A stretch of DNA of 64,000 bases from Pseudomonas fluorescens. GTDB lineage: Bacteria > Pseudomonadota > Gammaproteobacteria > Pseudomonadales > Pseudomonadaceae. Where the stretch lies: positions 1-64,000 of the forward strand of contig NZ_KZ478008.1 in NCBI RefSeq assembly GCF_002837185.1, given 5' to 3'. Under the pieces are notes generated by a model. That model made no database searches and was not told the origin of the DNA. It saw nothing but the letters and a program-made list of their open reading frames with translations. The position numbers and the translations under genes were made by a program. Below are positions 38,666 to 49,000 of this stretch, in pieces. Numbering within the stretch: the stretch's first letter is position 1; the number at the start of each line of letters is the position of its first letter.

Positions 38666-41600
38666 TTACGGGCGCGAGGAAGGACCGGGTTTGGGCGACC
38701 CAGAGCCCGGCGGTGATGTTGCCACCCTGCCCGCCGACAGATCCGCGACTTCCCTGCGCGACAGTTCAAGCAGTTTCTGTGCCCGTGCGCTACCCAGCTC
38801 GATCTCCAACAGGTTCAACGCGACGATGTAGCGTTCCTGACTCTCGGTGCCCAGCTCCCTGGCACTGTGCTCGTCTTCCAGCGCCCCTTGGCGCGTGGCC
38901 GCGTTTTGCTCAAGGGCCTCGAACGCGTCGGGATAGCGCTCGCGCAGGTAATTGAGCCAGTACTCCCGAGCGATCAGGCTTTCATAAAACCCATCGGACG
39001 CTTCGGCCGCGAGTACCGAAGCGCGCGCCGCAGTCACCGCGGCCCCGCTGAGCGGCGTGCCAAACGCCATGTACGAGGGTTGCCCTGGCAGTTCCAGCCT
39101 ATCAGGCCACCCCCTGGTCATGCCGATCCGATACTCCAAACGCGCTTCGGCCGGATCCTGCCCACGGGCATTGGCCCCGGCCAACAGGTCGACCTGGTCG
39201 AGCCGGAACAATTGCCGGGACAAGTCCAGCAGCCGCTGGCCTTTGAGCCTCAAATTGTGCGCCGGCACTCCCTCCAGCACCCTCGCCTCGAACACCAGCA
39301 CCTCCACTTCGCTGAAGGAAAGGATGCGCCCGTCGATACAGGTGCTGTGGGTTTTCGACGCTTGGAACAACGACCTGCGCTGTTGCGCACTGGCGGCAGC
39401 GACCTCGATCACGTCCCAGACACGCCGGGTAAGATCGGCGCGGGTGTATCGGTACTCGTGGGTATACCGTAGCTGGGAAAGCAAATGAAAGAACGGCCCA
39501 TGGCCTGACTCCTGGGCCAGTTGCCGCCACCATTGCCGCCTGGACGCTGCCAGCGCGGCCGGCGTGTTCACCAGCCAGGATTGCGCTGCAGCATCACCCG
39601 TCTCATCCGTCAGGTCGGGGATGACTTCCAACGGCTCCCCGCCATCACCGTCGGAGTCACCGTCCGAATCATCACTGGAACCAGAGCTCGAGTCTGCTTC
39701 GGAGTCACTTTCAAGGGCGGCAATCCGCGAGTCAATGTCGGGGCGCGTAAACCCCGCCACACCACCGCCTTGGTGGGTATCGCTGTAGTGCCTGAGCTGC
39801 TCGAAGCTGTTGAGTGAGAGCCGATGGTTGTCGGTAAGGTCGAGACCGAGCACCAACGGATCGTGATTACCGTCCAGCAAGCGATCCGGAAACATCGTGA
39901 GAGTATTGCCACTGAGGTTCAAGCTCGTCAGGTGCGTTGCCTCCAGTGCGCCGTCGGGCCAGTGTGTAATGCCGTTGTAGCTCAGGTCCAGGGTCTGGAG
40001 CCCACTGAAGGCACGGGTGCTGAACTCACTCAGGCTGTTGTGGCTCAGGTCGAGCCGGCGCAACCGCGCACCACCCAATTGGCGATACAGCGGCTCGGGG
40101 TCGCTGATGGCGTTGGCCGACAGCTCCAATTGTTCAAGCTGGTCCATCCGCGCCACCGCCTGCGGCACCGCCGTCAGGTCGTTGCCGCCCAGGACTAACC
40201 TGCGCAGTGCCGGGAAGCTGTTGAGGAAGCCATCGGCGCCGTGCGCCGAGACCCGCACACCGGTCAGGTCCAGGGTCTGTACATGGGCAAACGGCAGGTC
40301 TAATGCCGGCAGAGTGTCGGCTTGCAGGCCGTGCAGACTCAGTTCAGCAGCGGGCTCGGCCGCCAAGCCACCTTGCCAGCACTCGCGGATCTTGATCGCT
40401 ACCATCTGACGCTCTTGGGCCACCACGCTCACGTCCGGGCCGTGCAGCTCACGGGTATACAGCCAGCCATTGAGCTGGCGGGTCAGAGACGCGTACTGCG
40501 CATACCCGCTATTGAGCTGCACATCGATTTGCGCATCGCTCATCCCGTCTTTGCGCAGTTGCGCAAGCCGTTGCAAGGCCTGCTCCTCGGTCAGCGCCGG
40601 ATGCAGTTGCTGCAAACGTTTGGCATACCCCGCGACACCTTGCGGGCCAGCGACAGGCTCGGGCAATGGCAACAAATAGCGAGCCATCGATTGATCGGTC
40701 TCCTGCGGTGCAAAGACCGCCGGCACCACTTCCTGCTCAAAGCGCTGCAGCGTACCCTCGGGCAAGCCTTGGGCGTTTTCAACCCGCTGGCGCGCCGATT
40801 TCAGCGCGGCTTCACCCGTGGGGCTGAACCGGTTACCCGCCAGGTTGACCTTCATCAACAGCGCGTCGTTCGCCAGTACCGGTGATGGCAATGTCGCTAT
40901 CTGGTTGTCCCGCAGGTCGAGCCAGTTCAATTGCGGCAACGTTTCGGCCCCGGTTGGCCAGCCCTGCAAACGCGTGCCCCGCAGGTTCAACACCTTGAGC
41001 TGCGTCAACGCGCTGACATCCAGGCCATTGAGCGAGTTATTGCCCAGGTCCAACAGCTCCAGGCTGCCAAGACCATTGAGCTGCGCCTGGACCGCGGGCG
41101 TCGCCACCAGGCCGTTGTTGGCCAGGTCGAGGCGGGTCAGATTGGGCAGATCATCTGCGCCAATGGGTATCTCGCTCAAGCCAAGCCCGTTGAGTTCAAG
41201 GGTTTGGGTGCCACTGAAGGCGCGGATGAAGCTGCGCGTCTGCGCGGTGGACTCACCCGACCAACCCAGGCGCAGCGTGCGCACATGGGAAAACGTCCCG
41301 GCCGGCAGAGCGGGCAGCGTCACGGCTTTCCCAGGGTAAAGTGGGGCGATCACTTGCACATCCTGCGCCGGCAATTCAAACACCGATACATCCGCCTGCC
41401 CCCCATAGCGCTGGGCTACTGCCCCGCGCCAGCTGGTTTCAAGCGCGCTGATCACCTCGGCATTTTGACCCGACTGCCAGGGTGATAAACGCGACCTGAA
41501 ACGCAACTCAGGGGTCGCCGGGCCATAGAACGCCCCGAAAAGCCCACTTTGCTCGACACCCAGAGCCTCGATAGCGGCAAACCTGGTTTCAGGGGTATCC

Positions 41601-44600
41601 CAGGTCGCCATTATGTTTTCGCTTAACGCGGTGGTTTGCAGAGAGGAACCCATCAGCGCTTGCAACTCACCCGAGGCGTAGCCGCTGACCATCTGGTTCA
41701 AGTCAGCCAAATGCCTGCTCCCTCCCCGATAGTTTCTGACGTATTCATACGCGGGCTTGAACGCCTCGCGGGGGAACTTTGACCAGTCCAGCGACAGGCC
41801 GGCCCACAGCTTTTCATACCCGTCATACAGGCGCTCAGGCAGTGCGCGAATGCTGGTATTGGTCAGGTCCAGGCGCTCCAGCTGGGTAAAACCTTCAACG
41901 TAGGCAGGCCACTGCGACAGCGTATGAGGCGCGTCAAACTGCAATTTTTTCAACTTTACCAACGCGGACAAATCGAGTTTATTGAGTGCGGTAGGGGAAA
42001 ACCCGGTGCAATGAATATGCAGTTCCTCAAGCGCAGTCAGTGCATTGAGTTTTGAGGAAAAGTCCGCAGCCAACGTCCCCGCATCGGCCTTGAACGTCAG
42101 GCTTTTGAGTTTCGGCATCGCGCTCACGGCCACGGGCACCGTTGTCAGAGACGGCCTGCCGAGCAGGCTTGAGTTCCATACGCGGCCGTTTTCACCAATG
42201 GACAGGGTTTCAACGTCAGGAAAGCGCGCAAGAAAACTATCGGCATTGGCATCGTTCATACCGCGCCCACCCACCGACAATTCACGGATATGGGGAAAAT
42301 CAGTGGTCAGGGGCGGCAGAGGCTCATTGATCATAATGGCCAGACGATCGGAAAAGCTCACTTCCCCAGCCAGCGCTGCGCGCCCCCACAGCGCCTTGAA
42401 CATCTGCGCCACTTGAGTTTTGTGCCGATACGCCGAGCTGTCGGGTGTGCCACTGAATGGATCAGCCGCCACCGGGGGCTGGCCTACCCATTGGTCGAGT
42501 GCCGAGGCAAACGCTGCGTATTCGCGCCCGCGGTTTTGCAGAAGGGTGAGTATGGCGCTGTCGGTCTTGCTCTGTTGCAACTGCCGAATATAACCCGTGG
42601 CTTGTTCATCGCTCAGCTCCGGATAAAGCGCTCTCGCTCGCGCCGCAAGGTTGGCTCTCAGGCCTGGACTACGCCCACTGGCGTAATACCCCACCTGCTT
42701 GTCATTGATCCGCACAGGCGGCTTGAACCACTGCCGTTGCGGCTCCAGCAATTGCGCTGTTTCACTGCGATGAAGGTCGGCAGCCTCGATGATTTTTTCT
42801 TGCAGTTGCGCGCTCTGACCTACGTGCGGTACACCCAGCGCCTGCCGCGCCTCATCGGGCATGGAGTGCATCAACGAAGCATAAAAATTATCGCCCTGTG
42901 TGGGCAGACTATTGAGTTCCTCGCCTCGCTCATTGAACGCCTGGAAGCGCGGGCCTTTTTTCACCAGATACCTCTTGTCTCGTGCCGAGTCACTGCCGAT
43001 GCTGTCCAGCAAGGGGCCGCTACCACTGTCTTCGCGAATCTCCAGGCGCAACGTTTGCGGCCAACCCGGTAGCTTTTCCAGGGTATGCAACGCCAACCGG
43101 CGACTGTCCCTCAAGGCCATGGTTTCGCTGCGCAACCCGGCATACGCGCGGGTCTGGCGGCCTTGCCGGGCGTACCAGCGGGCCTCCTCCAGCAGGGTCA
43201 ACGGCACCCGGCCGGTGGCGTGCAGTTGCTCAAGGTCATCGGGGCGGGCATCGGCCAGCACGTCTTGGGCGCCAGCCTCGCTGAGCCCCGGACAGACACG
43301 CTGCAGCCGGCTAACCTGGCTGTCCACCGGCTCGGTGCCGGCGTAGAGGCTGTCGAAAATGGCGGCTTTGCGGGCCTGGGCAAAGTCGGCGAGTTGCTTG
43401 CCAAGCTCTTGCGGCCTCAAGTCACGCACGCGCGCGCTCTCTCTGCCCAGCAGGTAGTTCACTTGCGGCTCCTCCAATGCCGCCAGAATGACCGCCGGCA
43501 ATCGCCCGCCCAGGACATCGGCGCGGGTAATCTGGATCGGCGTCTTGGCAACCGCGCCACGCGGCGCGTGCTCGGAACCGTACTTCAACGAGTCACCGGA
43601 GAGCTCTGCCCCCTTGAACACCTCAAGCACACGCCCTTTTGGCCAGCGGGGCATTTGGGCCACCAGCGGCAACGCAAACAGATAACGCTCATCGATCGGC
43701 TGGCTGCCTCGCAGTTGTTCGATCACCTGGCCGCTGTCTGCGTCGGCCTTGAACAGGCGCATGGCATCCGTCAGTTCGGGAGGCGGTGCCGCGTGGTCCA
43801 TGTGCATCTTGCGCAGGGCGTTGTCGCTGACGCCGCTCACATCCGCCACCTTGATCAGCTCGGTATCGGAAAAGCCCTCGGTGGTATGGCCCATGCGCCG
43901 CAACAGCGTCAGGCGGTCCCACTCCAGCGGCCGCTCCAGGCTATGGCGCCAGGCGCCACGGTTGTTACTGTGCAGCACCGGCTGGTAGGCGTCGGCATTG
44001 GTCGGGTGCTTGATCCGCCAGCGCTGGATCGACTCATCAAACACCTGCTCGTAGAGCTGACCGCCCTGGCGCATATAGGTCTTGCCATTGAGCGTGTATT
44101 GCCCCAGCGCGTTGGGGGCCGTGCCGGCATCCAGCGTGTCGGGGCTTTGATAGCCCGTCAGGTCCGGCTTCCACAGGCGGGTTTCACCATTGGGCAGGGT
44201 GACGGGGCTCAGGTTTTCGAGCACCGGCACCGCGTTGGCGGCCCTGAACCGGCTCACCGCCGTCCCCACACCCGCCATCAGCGCAATCTGGGCCAGGTTT
44301 TCAGCCACATCGATCAGGTGTTCCTTGGCTGCGAGCTTGTCGCCCTCGGCCCACTCGATCGAGCCTGCCACCGTCTCGGAGAGCAATTGCTCGGCCATCA
44401 CCGCCAGCATGACCTCGCCCAGCACCGGCACAAACATAGACACCAGGTTGAGCGCGAGCATGCCGACTTCCAGCAAGTGTGCCAGTTTGGCCTCCCGCGC
44501 CTTGACGTCGACGTCGGCAGTCGGCACTGCGTGGGCGCGGGCGTCGGCCAGCACCTTGTCGCGGTGCTTTTCATAGAGAAAGGGCCACAGGTCGAGCAGG

Positions 44601-45886
44601 CCGGAATAAGTACCACCGCTGCGAAACGGCATCATGCTGCCAGGTGCAAGGTAAGGGTCGGCTACCGGCTCCATCTTTGCCGGTTTTGCAGGCGGCAGTT
44701 CTTTAATACGCAAGATCTTTGACAACCCGAGCAGGAATTCCACCGCCGATCGCCAAGGCGAGCTCAACGGATCAACGGGCGAGTCGGCAGACTTTTGCGT
44801 GAACTGGCTGAAGTAGCGCGGCCGCTGGTCATAAGCCACGAACTGGCTGAAAAACTGCTGATAGGGCGTTGGTGCAGGGTCGTCGGCGGCCATGCCCGCG
44901 CGGGCGGTGAACAGGCGTTTGAACTCGTCGCGCATTTGTTGCTTGGTGTAGCGTTTGAGCGGATGCGCCGGGTCATGGGGGATATAGAGAATCAACGCGT
45001 CGCTGTGCTGATCGCCGATTGCAAAATAGACGCAGCCGGTCAGTCTTTTCCCCATCAGGCTCATGTCGAGCAACCAGACCTTTTTGTTGCCGAGCGTGGG
45101 ATAAAGGCTGCCATTGATCACCGAGACAATCATGGCGTGATCCGCCACCTCGATATCCCCGGTCGCTACGGCGTAGTCGGCGGCGGCCTGCAGGGTTGCC
45201 TTCTGACTGGCGATAAAGTGTTGGCGCAGGGGCGGTATCGGGCTGGCGTCGACCGGTGCAAAGAACGCCTTCAGGTAAATCTGATACTGCGCCCCGATAT
45301 CGAGGCTGCGGCATAACGTCATGAACTGGCTGACCGTCAGGTTGACCGTCGTCGGCTCATAGTTGCCGGCGGTGGCGGTTTCCAGCACATAACCCGAGGT
45401 GTTGTGGTAAGCACCCGCTTCGCACTCCCAGGCTTCAAAGTTATGCAAGGCGGCTTGCAGCATCGATAACTTGAGGAGTTCGAAAGACGCCACTTCCACT
45501 TCCAGCACACTGACCGCCAGCGCGCGCCGCAGGCACAGGAAGGTCTTGTCGACATCGACTTCTACCTGGTGCTGGTCTTTCAAGGCTTTGACCAGCAACG
45601 GCCTGGCGAATGCATCGACGTCCAGGAACGTCGACATCGTGCTGTCCAATTGGACCTGGGCGGCCGCGCTGGCCTTGACGCTCGCATTGACGGCCTTGCG
45701 GTGTGCCGGCGAAAACTTTTTGTATTCCTGCGGCAACACCGACGGGGTGTTTTCAAGCGCTGACCTGCGGGCAGGTGTCGCGTCCACCAGCCATTGGGGC
45801 ACGGTCTTTTCAATAAACTCGCGATGAATACTTCGGGTGGCAGCGGGTGGTTTTCCAGCGGCGCAAAGGGGCGGTGAATCAGTCAT
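38666..45886 (-). CDS. Giant LRR protein with NEL-type E3 ubiquitin ligase domain
   Basis: 2406 residues; GGAG lies eight bases before the ATG. Residues 1 to about 650 resemble the dermonecrotic-toxin-like DUF6543 region, with a hydrophobic hairpin near 463-540 (MLALNLVSMFVPVLGEVMLA). Leucine-rich repeat blocks lie near 1190-1400, 1530-1695 and 1865-2035, each preceded by a helical segment with a W-centred motif. An Asp/Ser-rich linker (about 2055-2097) leads to a NEL domain at about 2100-2380 with the candidate catalytic C2183 in HSTCIDGRI, like the CxD of IpaH/SspH ligases. In known cases NEL domains ubiquitinate host proteins after secretion. No secretion, chaperone or immunity gene is adjacent. 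Confidence 0.87.
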   Translation of the reverse strand: MTDSPPLCAAGKPPAATRSIHREFIEKTVPQWLVDATPARRSALENTPSVLPQEYKKFSPAHRKAVNASVKASAAAQVQLDSTMSTFLDVDAFARPLLVKALKDQHQVEVDVDKTFLCLRRALAVSVLEVEVASFELLKLSMLQAALHNFEAWECEAGAYHNTSGYVLETATAGNYEPTTVNLTVSQFMTLCRSLDIGAQYQIYLKAFFAPVDASPIPPLRQHFIASQKATLQAAADYAVATGDIEVADHAMIVSVINGSLYPTLGNKKVWLLDMSLMGKRLTGCVYFAIGDQHSDALILYIPHDPAHPLKRYTKQQMRDEFKRLFTARAGMAADDPAPTPYQQFFSQFVAYDQRPRYFSQFTQKSADSPVDPLSSPWRSAVEFLLGLSKILRIKELPPAKPAKMEPVADPYLAPGSMMPFRSGGTYSGLLDLWPFLYEKHRDKVLADARAHAVPTADVDVKAREAKLAHLLEVGMLALNLVSMFVPVLGEVMLAVMAEQLLSETVAGSIEWAEGDKLAAKEHLIDVAENLAQIALMAGVGTAVSRFRAANAVPVLENLSPVTLPNGETRLWKPDLTGYQSPDTLDAGTAPNALGQYTLNGKTYMRQGGQLYEQVFDESIQRWRIKHPTNADAYQPVLHSNNRGAWRHSLERPLEWDRLTLLRRMGHTTEGFSDTELIKVADVSGVSDNALRKMHMDHAAPPPELTDAMRLFKADADSGQVIEQLRGSQPIDERYLFALPLVAQMPRWPKGRVLEVFKGAELSGDSLKYGSEHAPRGAVAKTPIQITRADVLGGRLPAVILAALEEPQVNYLLGRESARVRDLRPQELGKQLADFAQARKAAIFDSLYAGTEPVDSQVSRLQRVCPGLSEAGAQDVLADARPDDLEQLHATGRVPLTLLEEARWYARQGRQTRAYAGLRSETMALRDSRRLALHTLEKLPGWPQTLRLEIREDSGSGPLLDSIGSDSARDKRYLVKKGPRFQAFNERGEELNSLPTQGDNFYASLMHSMPDEARQALGVPHVGQSAQLQEKIIEAADLHRSETAQLLEPQRQWFKPPVRINDKQVGYYASGRSPGLRANLAARARALYPELSDEQATGYIRQLQQSKTDSAILTLLQNRGREYAAFASALDQWVGQPPVAADPFSGTPDSSAYRHKTQVAQMFKALWGRAALAGEVSFSDRLAIMINEPLPPLTTDFPHIRELSVGGRGMNDANADSFLARFPDVETLSIGENGRVWNSSLLGRPSLTTVPVAVSAMPKLKSLTFKADAGTLAADFSSKLNALTALEELHIHCTGFSPTALNKLDLSALVKLKKLQFDAPHTLSQWPAYVEGFTQLERLDLTNTSIRALPERLYDGYEKLWAGLSLDWSKFPREAFKPAYEYVRNYRGGSRHLADLNQMVSGYASGELQALMGSSLQTTALSENIMATWDTPETRFAAIEALGVEQSGLFGAFYGPATPELRFRSRLSPWQSGQNAEVISALETSWRGAVAQRYGGQADVSVFELPAQDVQVIAPLYPGKAVTLPALPAGTFSHVRTLRLGWSGESTAQTRSFIRAFSGTQTLELNGLGLSEIPIGADDLPNLTRLDLANNGLVATPAVQAQLNGLGSLELLDLGNNSLNGLDVSALTQLKVLNLRGTRLQGWPTGAETLPQLNWLDLRDNQIATLPSPVLANDALLMKVNLAGNRFSPTGEAALKSARQRVENAQGLPEGTLQRFEQEVVPAVFAPQETDQSMARYLLPLPEPVAGPQGVAGYAKRLQQLHPALTEEQALQRLAQLRKDGMSDAQIDVQLNSGYAQYASLTRQLNGWLYTRELHGPDVSVVAQERQMVAIKIRECWQGGLAAEPAAELSLHGLQADTLPALDLPFAHVQTLDLTGVRVSAHGADGFLNSFPALRRLVLGGNDLTAVPQAVARMDQLEQLELSANAISDPEPLYRQLGGARLRRLDLSHNSLSEFSTRAFSGLQTLDLSYNGITHWPDGALEATHLTSLNLSGNTLTMFPDRLLDGNHDPLVLGLDLTDNHRLSLNSFEQLRHYSDTHQGGGVAGFTRPDIDSRIAALESDSEADSSSGSSDDSDGDSDGDGGEPLEVIPDLTDETGDAAAQSWLVNTPAALAASRRQWWRQLAQESGHGPFFHLLSQLRYTHEYRYTRADLTRRVWDVIEVAAASAQQRRSLFQASKTHSTCIDGRILSFSEVEVLVFEARVLEGVPAHNLRLKGQRLLDLSRQLFRLDQVDLLAGANARGQDPAEARLEYRIGMTRGWPDRLELPGQPSYMAFGTPLSGAAVTAARASVLAAEASDGFYESLIAREYWLNYLRERYPDAFEALEQNAATRQGALEDEHSARELGTESQERYIVALNLLEIELGSARAQKLLELSRREVADLSAGRVATSPPGSGSPKPGPSSRP

Positions 45887-46097
45887 GGTGTCGCTCCGGG
45901 TAAAGGGGAGTGACAGAGCATCACGACGCTCACCGCAATCGGTGGTGCATATGTGCCGGCGTGTTTTAGCGCTGCGCGTATCCCGTTACCGCGGCCATCA
46001 CGACTGAATGGAGTTTGCTGTTGCGCACCGACCATCGGTCCGCAGACCTGGCAACCCACCAATGCCGGGTTATCTACAGAAAAAAAGGAAATTCGTC

Positions 46098-49000
46098 ATG
46101 CCCATTCAACTCATGGCCCTGAGCCAGTTGCCCAGCCAAGCCATCCATGCCCATTTCGCCACTCGCCCGCGCCTATTTTCAGTGTTGTTCAAGGCGCTGC
46201 GCACGGGCCTTCTGGAACACTACCCGGATCTGAAACCGGACCTGCTCACGCTCAAGCTGGCCAGCCCCACCGTGACCGGCAGTTATGCGTTCCCGCTGCT
46301 GGTGAACGTCGCCATAGCGCATGTGCTCAACCCTCAGCTGCTGGACCTGCAACCCCGCGGCGAAATGCCGTACTACCTCTCGCCCGCACCCGGAAGCGGC
46401 CTGGCCGACATCGACATGCAGGTGGTTGCGCGCATCATCGACGAGTTACCCGGCTCGCTTTACCTGCATTGGCAACAGGACCTGGCGGACTACTGGAGCG
46501 CCCTCGACAGCCACGGCAGCAGCCGCTGGCAATGGCTTGGCGAGTTTCTCCAAGGGCAAATGAGCGCAGCCGCCACGCGCCCCTCCACCTTGAGCGACGC
46601 CCAACGGGACATGCTGGCAACCGCCGCCACCTGGCCCGTAAGCCGGGAACGCCTGCCCCGCTCCACGCCCGCCACGTATGCCTATTTCATTGAGACCACG
46701 CTGTCCAGAGGCGGAAACGAACAACGCCTGCTGACCCCAGACCTGCTGCTGGTACGCGACAGGCAGGTGCTGCTGTGCAGCGTGTCCGGCGCTGTCGAGT
46801 CGTTTGATTGCCTGGATGCCTTTGGTGAAACCTGGGGCACGCGGATGCAGGCCCGGTTCCAGTTCGACAGCCTCACTTGGCGGCGCAATGAACCCGACGG
46901 CAACGTGTTCGAACAACAGGCCGGGCTGATTCTCAACCAGCAACTGGAGGACCTGGCGAGCGTGTCATTTCAAGGTCAAGGCGAAGAAGTGCTCACGCGT
47001 ACCCTGGATAAACTCACCGACCCCGCTGTGCTTTTTACCCAACTGCCCGTGGCACCGGCGGCGCAGTTGCAAGAGATCGATCACCAACTGCCCGGATGGC
47101 TCAAGCAAGCCAAGGCCGATGACCGTTTTGCCTACCACCGCCATCTGCAAGATATGGCGCAGGTGTTGAAAAACAACCAGGGCCGCTCATTCAACGAGGG
47201 CATTGAAAACATCCACACCTTCAGCCGCGACGCATTGCGCAAGCAGATGCACACCGACCATGGGGATTACGACCCCGATGACCTGATGCTGGACTTCGCC
47301 GTAGCAGCCGGTTATCCAGGCACCACCGGCATTATCGACCATGTGCGTCTGTCACTGACGGAACTGGCCTTGAAGAATCTCGCCGGCAAGCCCAAAGGCA
47401 CACTGACGCTGTCCTCCAAAAGCACCGCGACGCTTCCCGCCTGGCTGAGCGAAGACTACCTGTTGGGCAGCCACGGCTTGATCCAGCGCGTCGACATTGG
47501 CACCAGCTACCCAGAGAAGATCAAGGAGTTGCTGCTGTCCGACACGGTAGAGGCGCGCCGACGAGAACACCTGTTTACCACAGAACTCAAGGTCCACCTG
47601 CCGATGCTCGCGCTGGAATATGCGATCAGGCAGCAATACGGCGTTACCACCACCGGCTATCGGTATGTAAAAGCCTTGATGAGCGAAAACCCGGCAGACA
47701 GAGTCGTTGACGATCAGGAGATCGTGCTGCGCCCTCTGGCCCTGTGCCGCAAGACCGGTGCCGCGCCGGACACTGTGAACAATTTCTTCATCATCGAACC
47801 CCGCGACGTAGGCACCGGCCCGCACCTGCTGTATCGACCGTTGTATACCGATGCCCTGTATCAATACCCGACACGCCAGGCCTTGCTCAATGCGCTGGCC
47901 GCCCCCGGAGAGTTGCAGACCAGTGTACTGACCTGGCTGAGCGACAGGGCACGGCCGGTCTACGACCACGGCGGCTTCACCGAGCCGCACATCATTCGCT
48001 TTCTGCCCGGGGATGAATTCGCCCCGCCTGAACAGCCCCTGCCCGCGTCGCTGGCCGTCGATGAAGGTGCCGAAGAGTGGCTGCAGTCGCAGATCAACGG
48101 CCAACTGCCTAACCACCTGTTCGGCAGCACCGCACGGGCGCTGGTGGACCTGGCGGATCGCGCGTCGGTGTCCAACAGCGAAAGCCGCTGGGCCATTGTG
48201 ATGGAAGGCGCCTGGTTGCTGTTCAACACCTTGTTGTTGCCCCTGGCACGCGGCCCGGCCATGTTGAGCGGTTGGCTGCTGGTGTTGGTCAGCAGCCTGG
48301 AACAGGATCTGGCGGGTCTGCAAAGCACGGACCCAACCACGCGCGAGCTGGCGCTGATCGATCTGCTGCTCAATACCGCGATGGTGCTGTTGCACGTCGC
48401 TACGCCAGCACACCGTCCCCAACAAGCCCTGGCAGAACTCGCCCCGCCAGACAACGCCCTGCACTTGTCATCCTGGCGCCGCCCTGCGGGCCAGCCGCCT
48501 CAGGCTGGCGTGCCGCTGGTTCGCCATGGCCCGGTGGCGCTGCCCGGCGAGCCGCCGGCGACCGGCCACACGGCCCTGGACTTCAGCCGCTCGATTGCCA
48601 CCCCGCAGGCCGGCGCGAGGCTGCTCAAAGCGTTACTCGATGTGCACGTGCCCTGGCCTGAAACCTTGCCGCCGCCGGAGGCCAGTGGTGCGCTCAAAGG
48701 GTTGTATCGCATCGGCGCCACCTGGCACGCCAGCCTCGGCGGGCTGCTGTTCCAGGTCAGTGTGGTGCCAGGTTTCGCCGAGGTGTATCTGGTCGACCCA
48801 AAGCACCCGCTGCGCCCCGGGTTCAAGCTGGCCGGCGATGCACAAGGGCATTGGCGACTGGAGCGCAAGGCCAGGCTTGCGGGAGGCATGCCCAGGGAAA
48901 AACTGGATAAATGGCAGCGCGAACATCGCGATCAATTAAAGGCGCTGAAGAATGATCTGGACAGGCTCAACGCCGCGTTCCTGCCTTTTGCGATGTCCTC

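Noticed and set aside
43085..44722. 545-codon plus-strand frame opposite the NEL gene
   Set aside because: Lies wholly within the 2406-residue coding region in an antisense frame and has no domain character.
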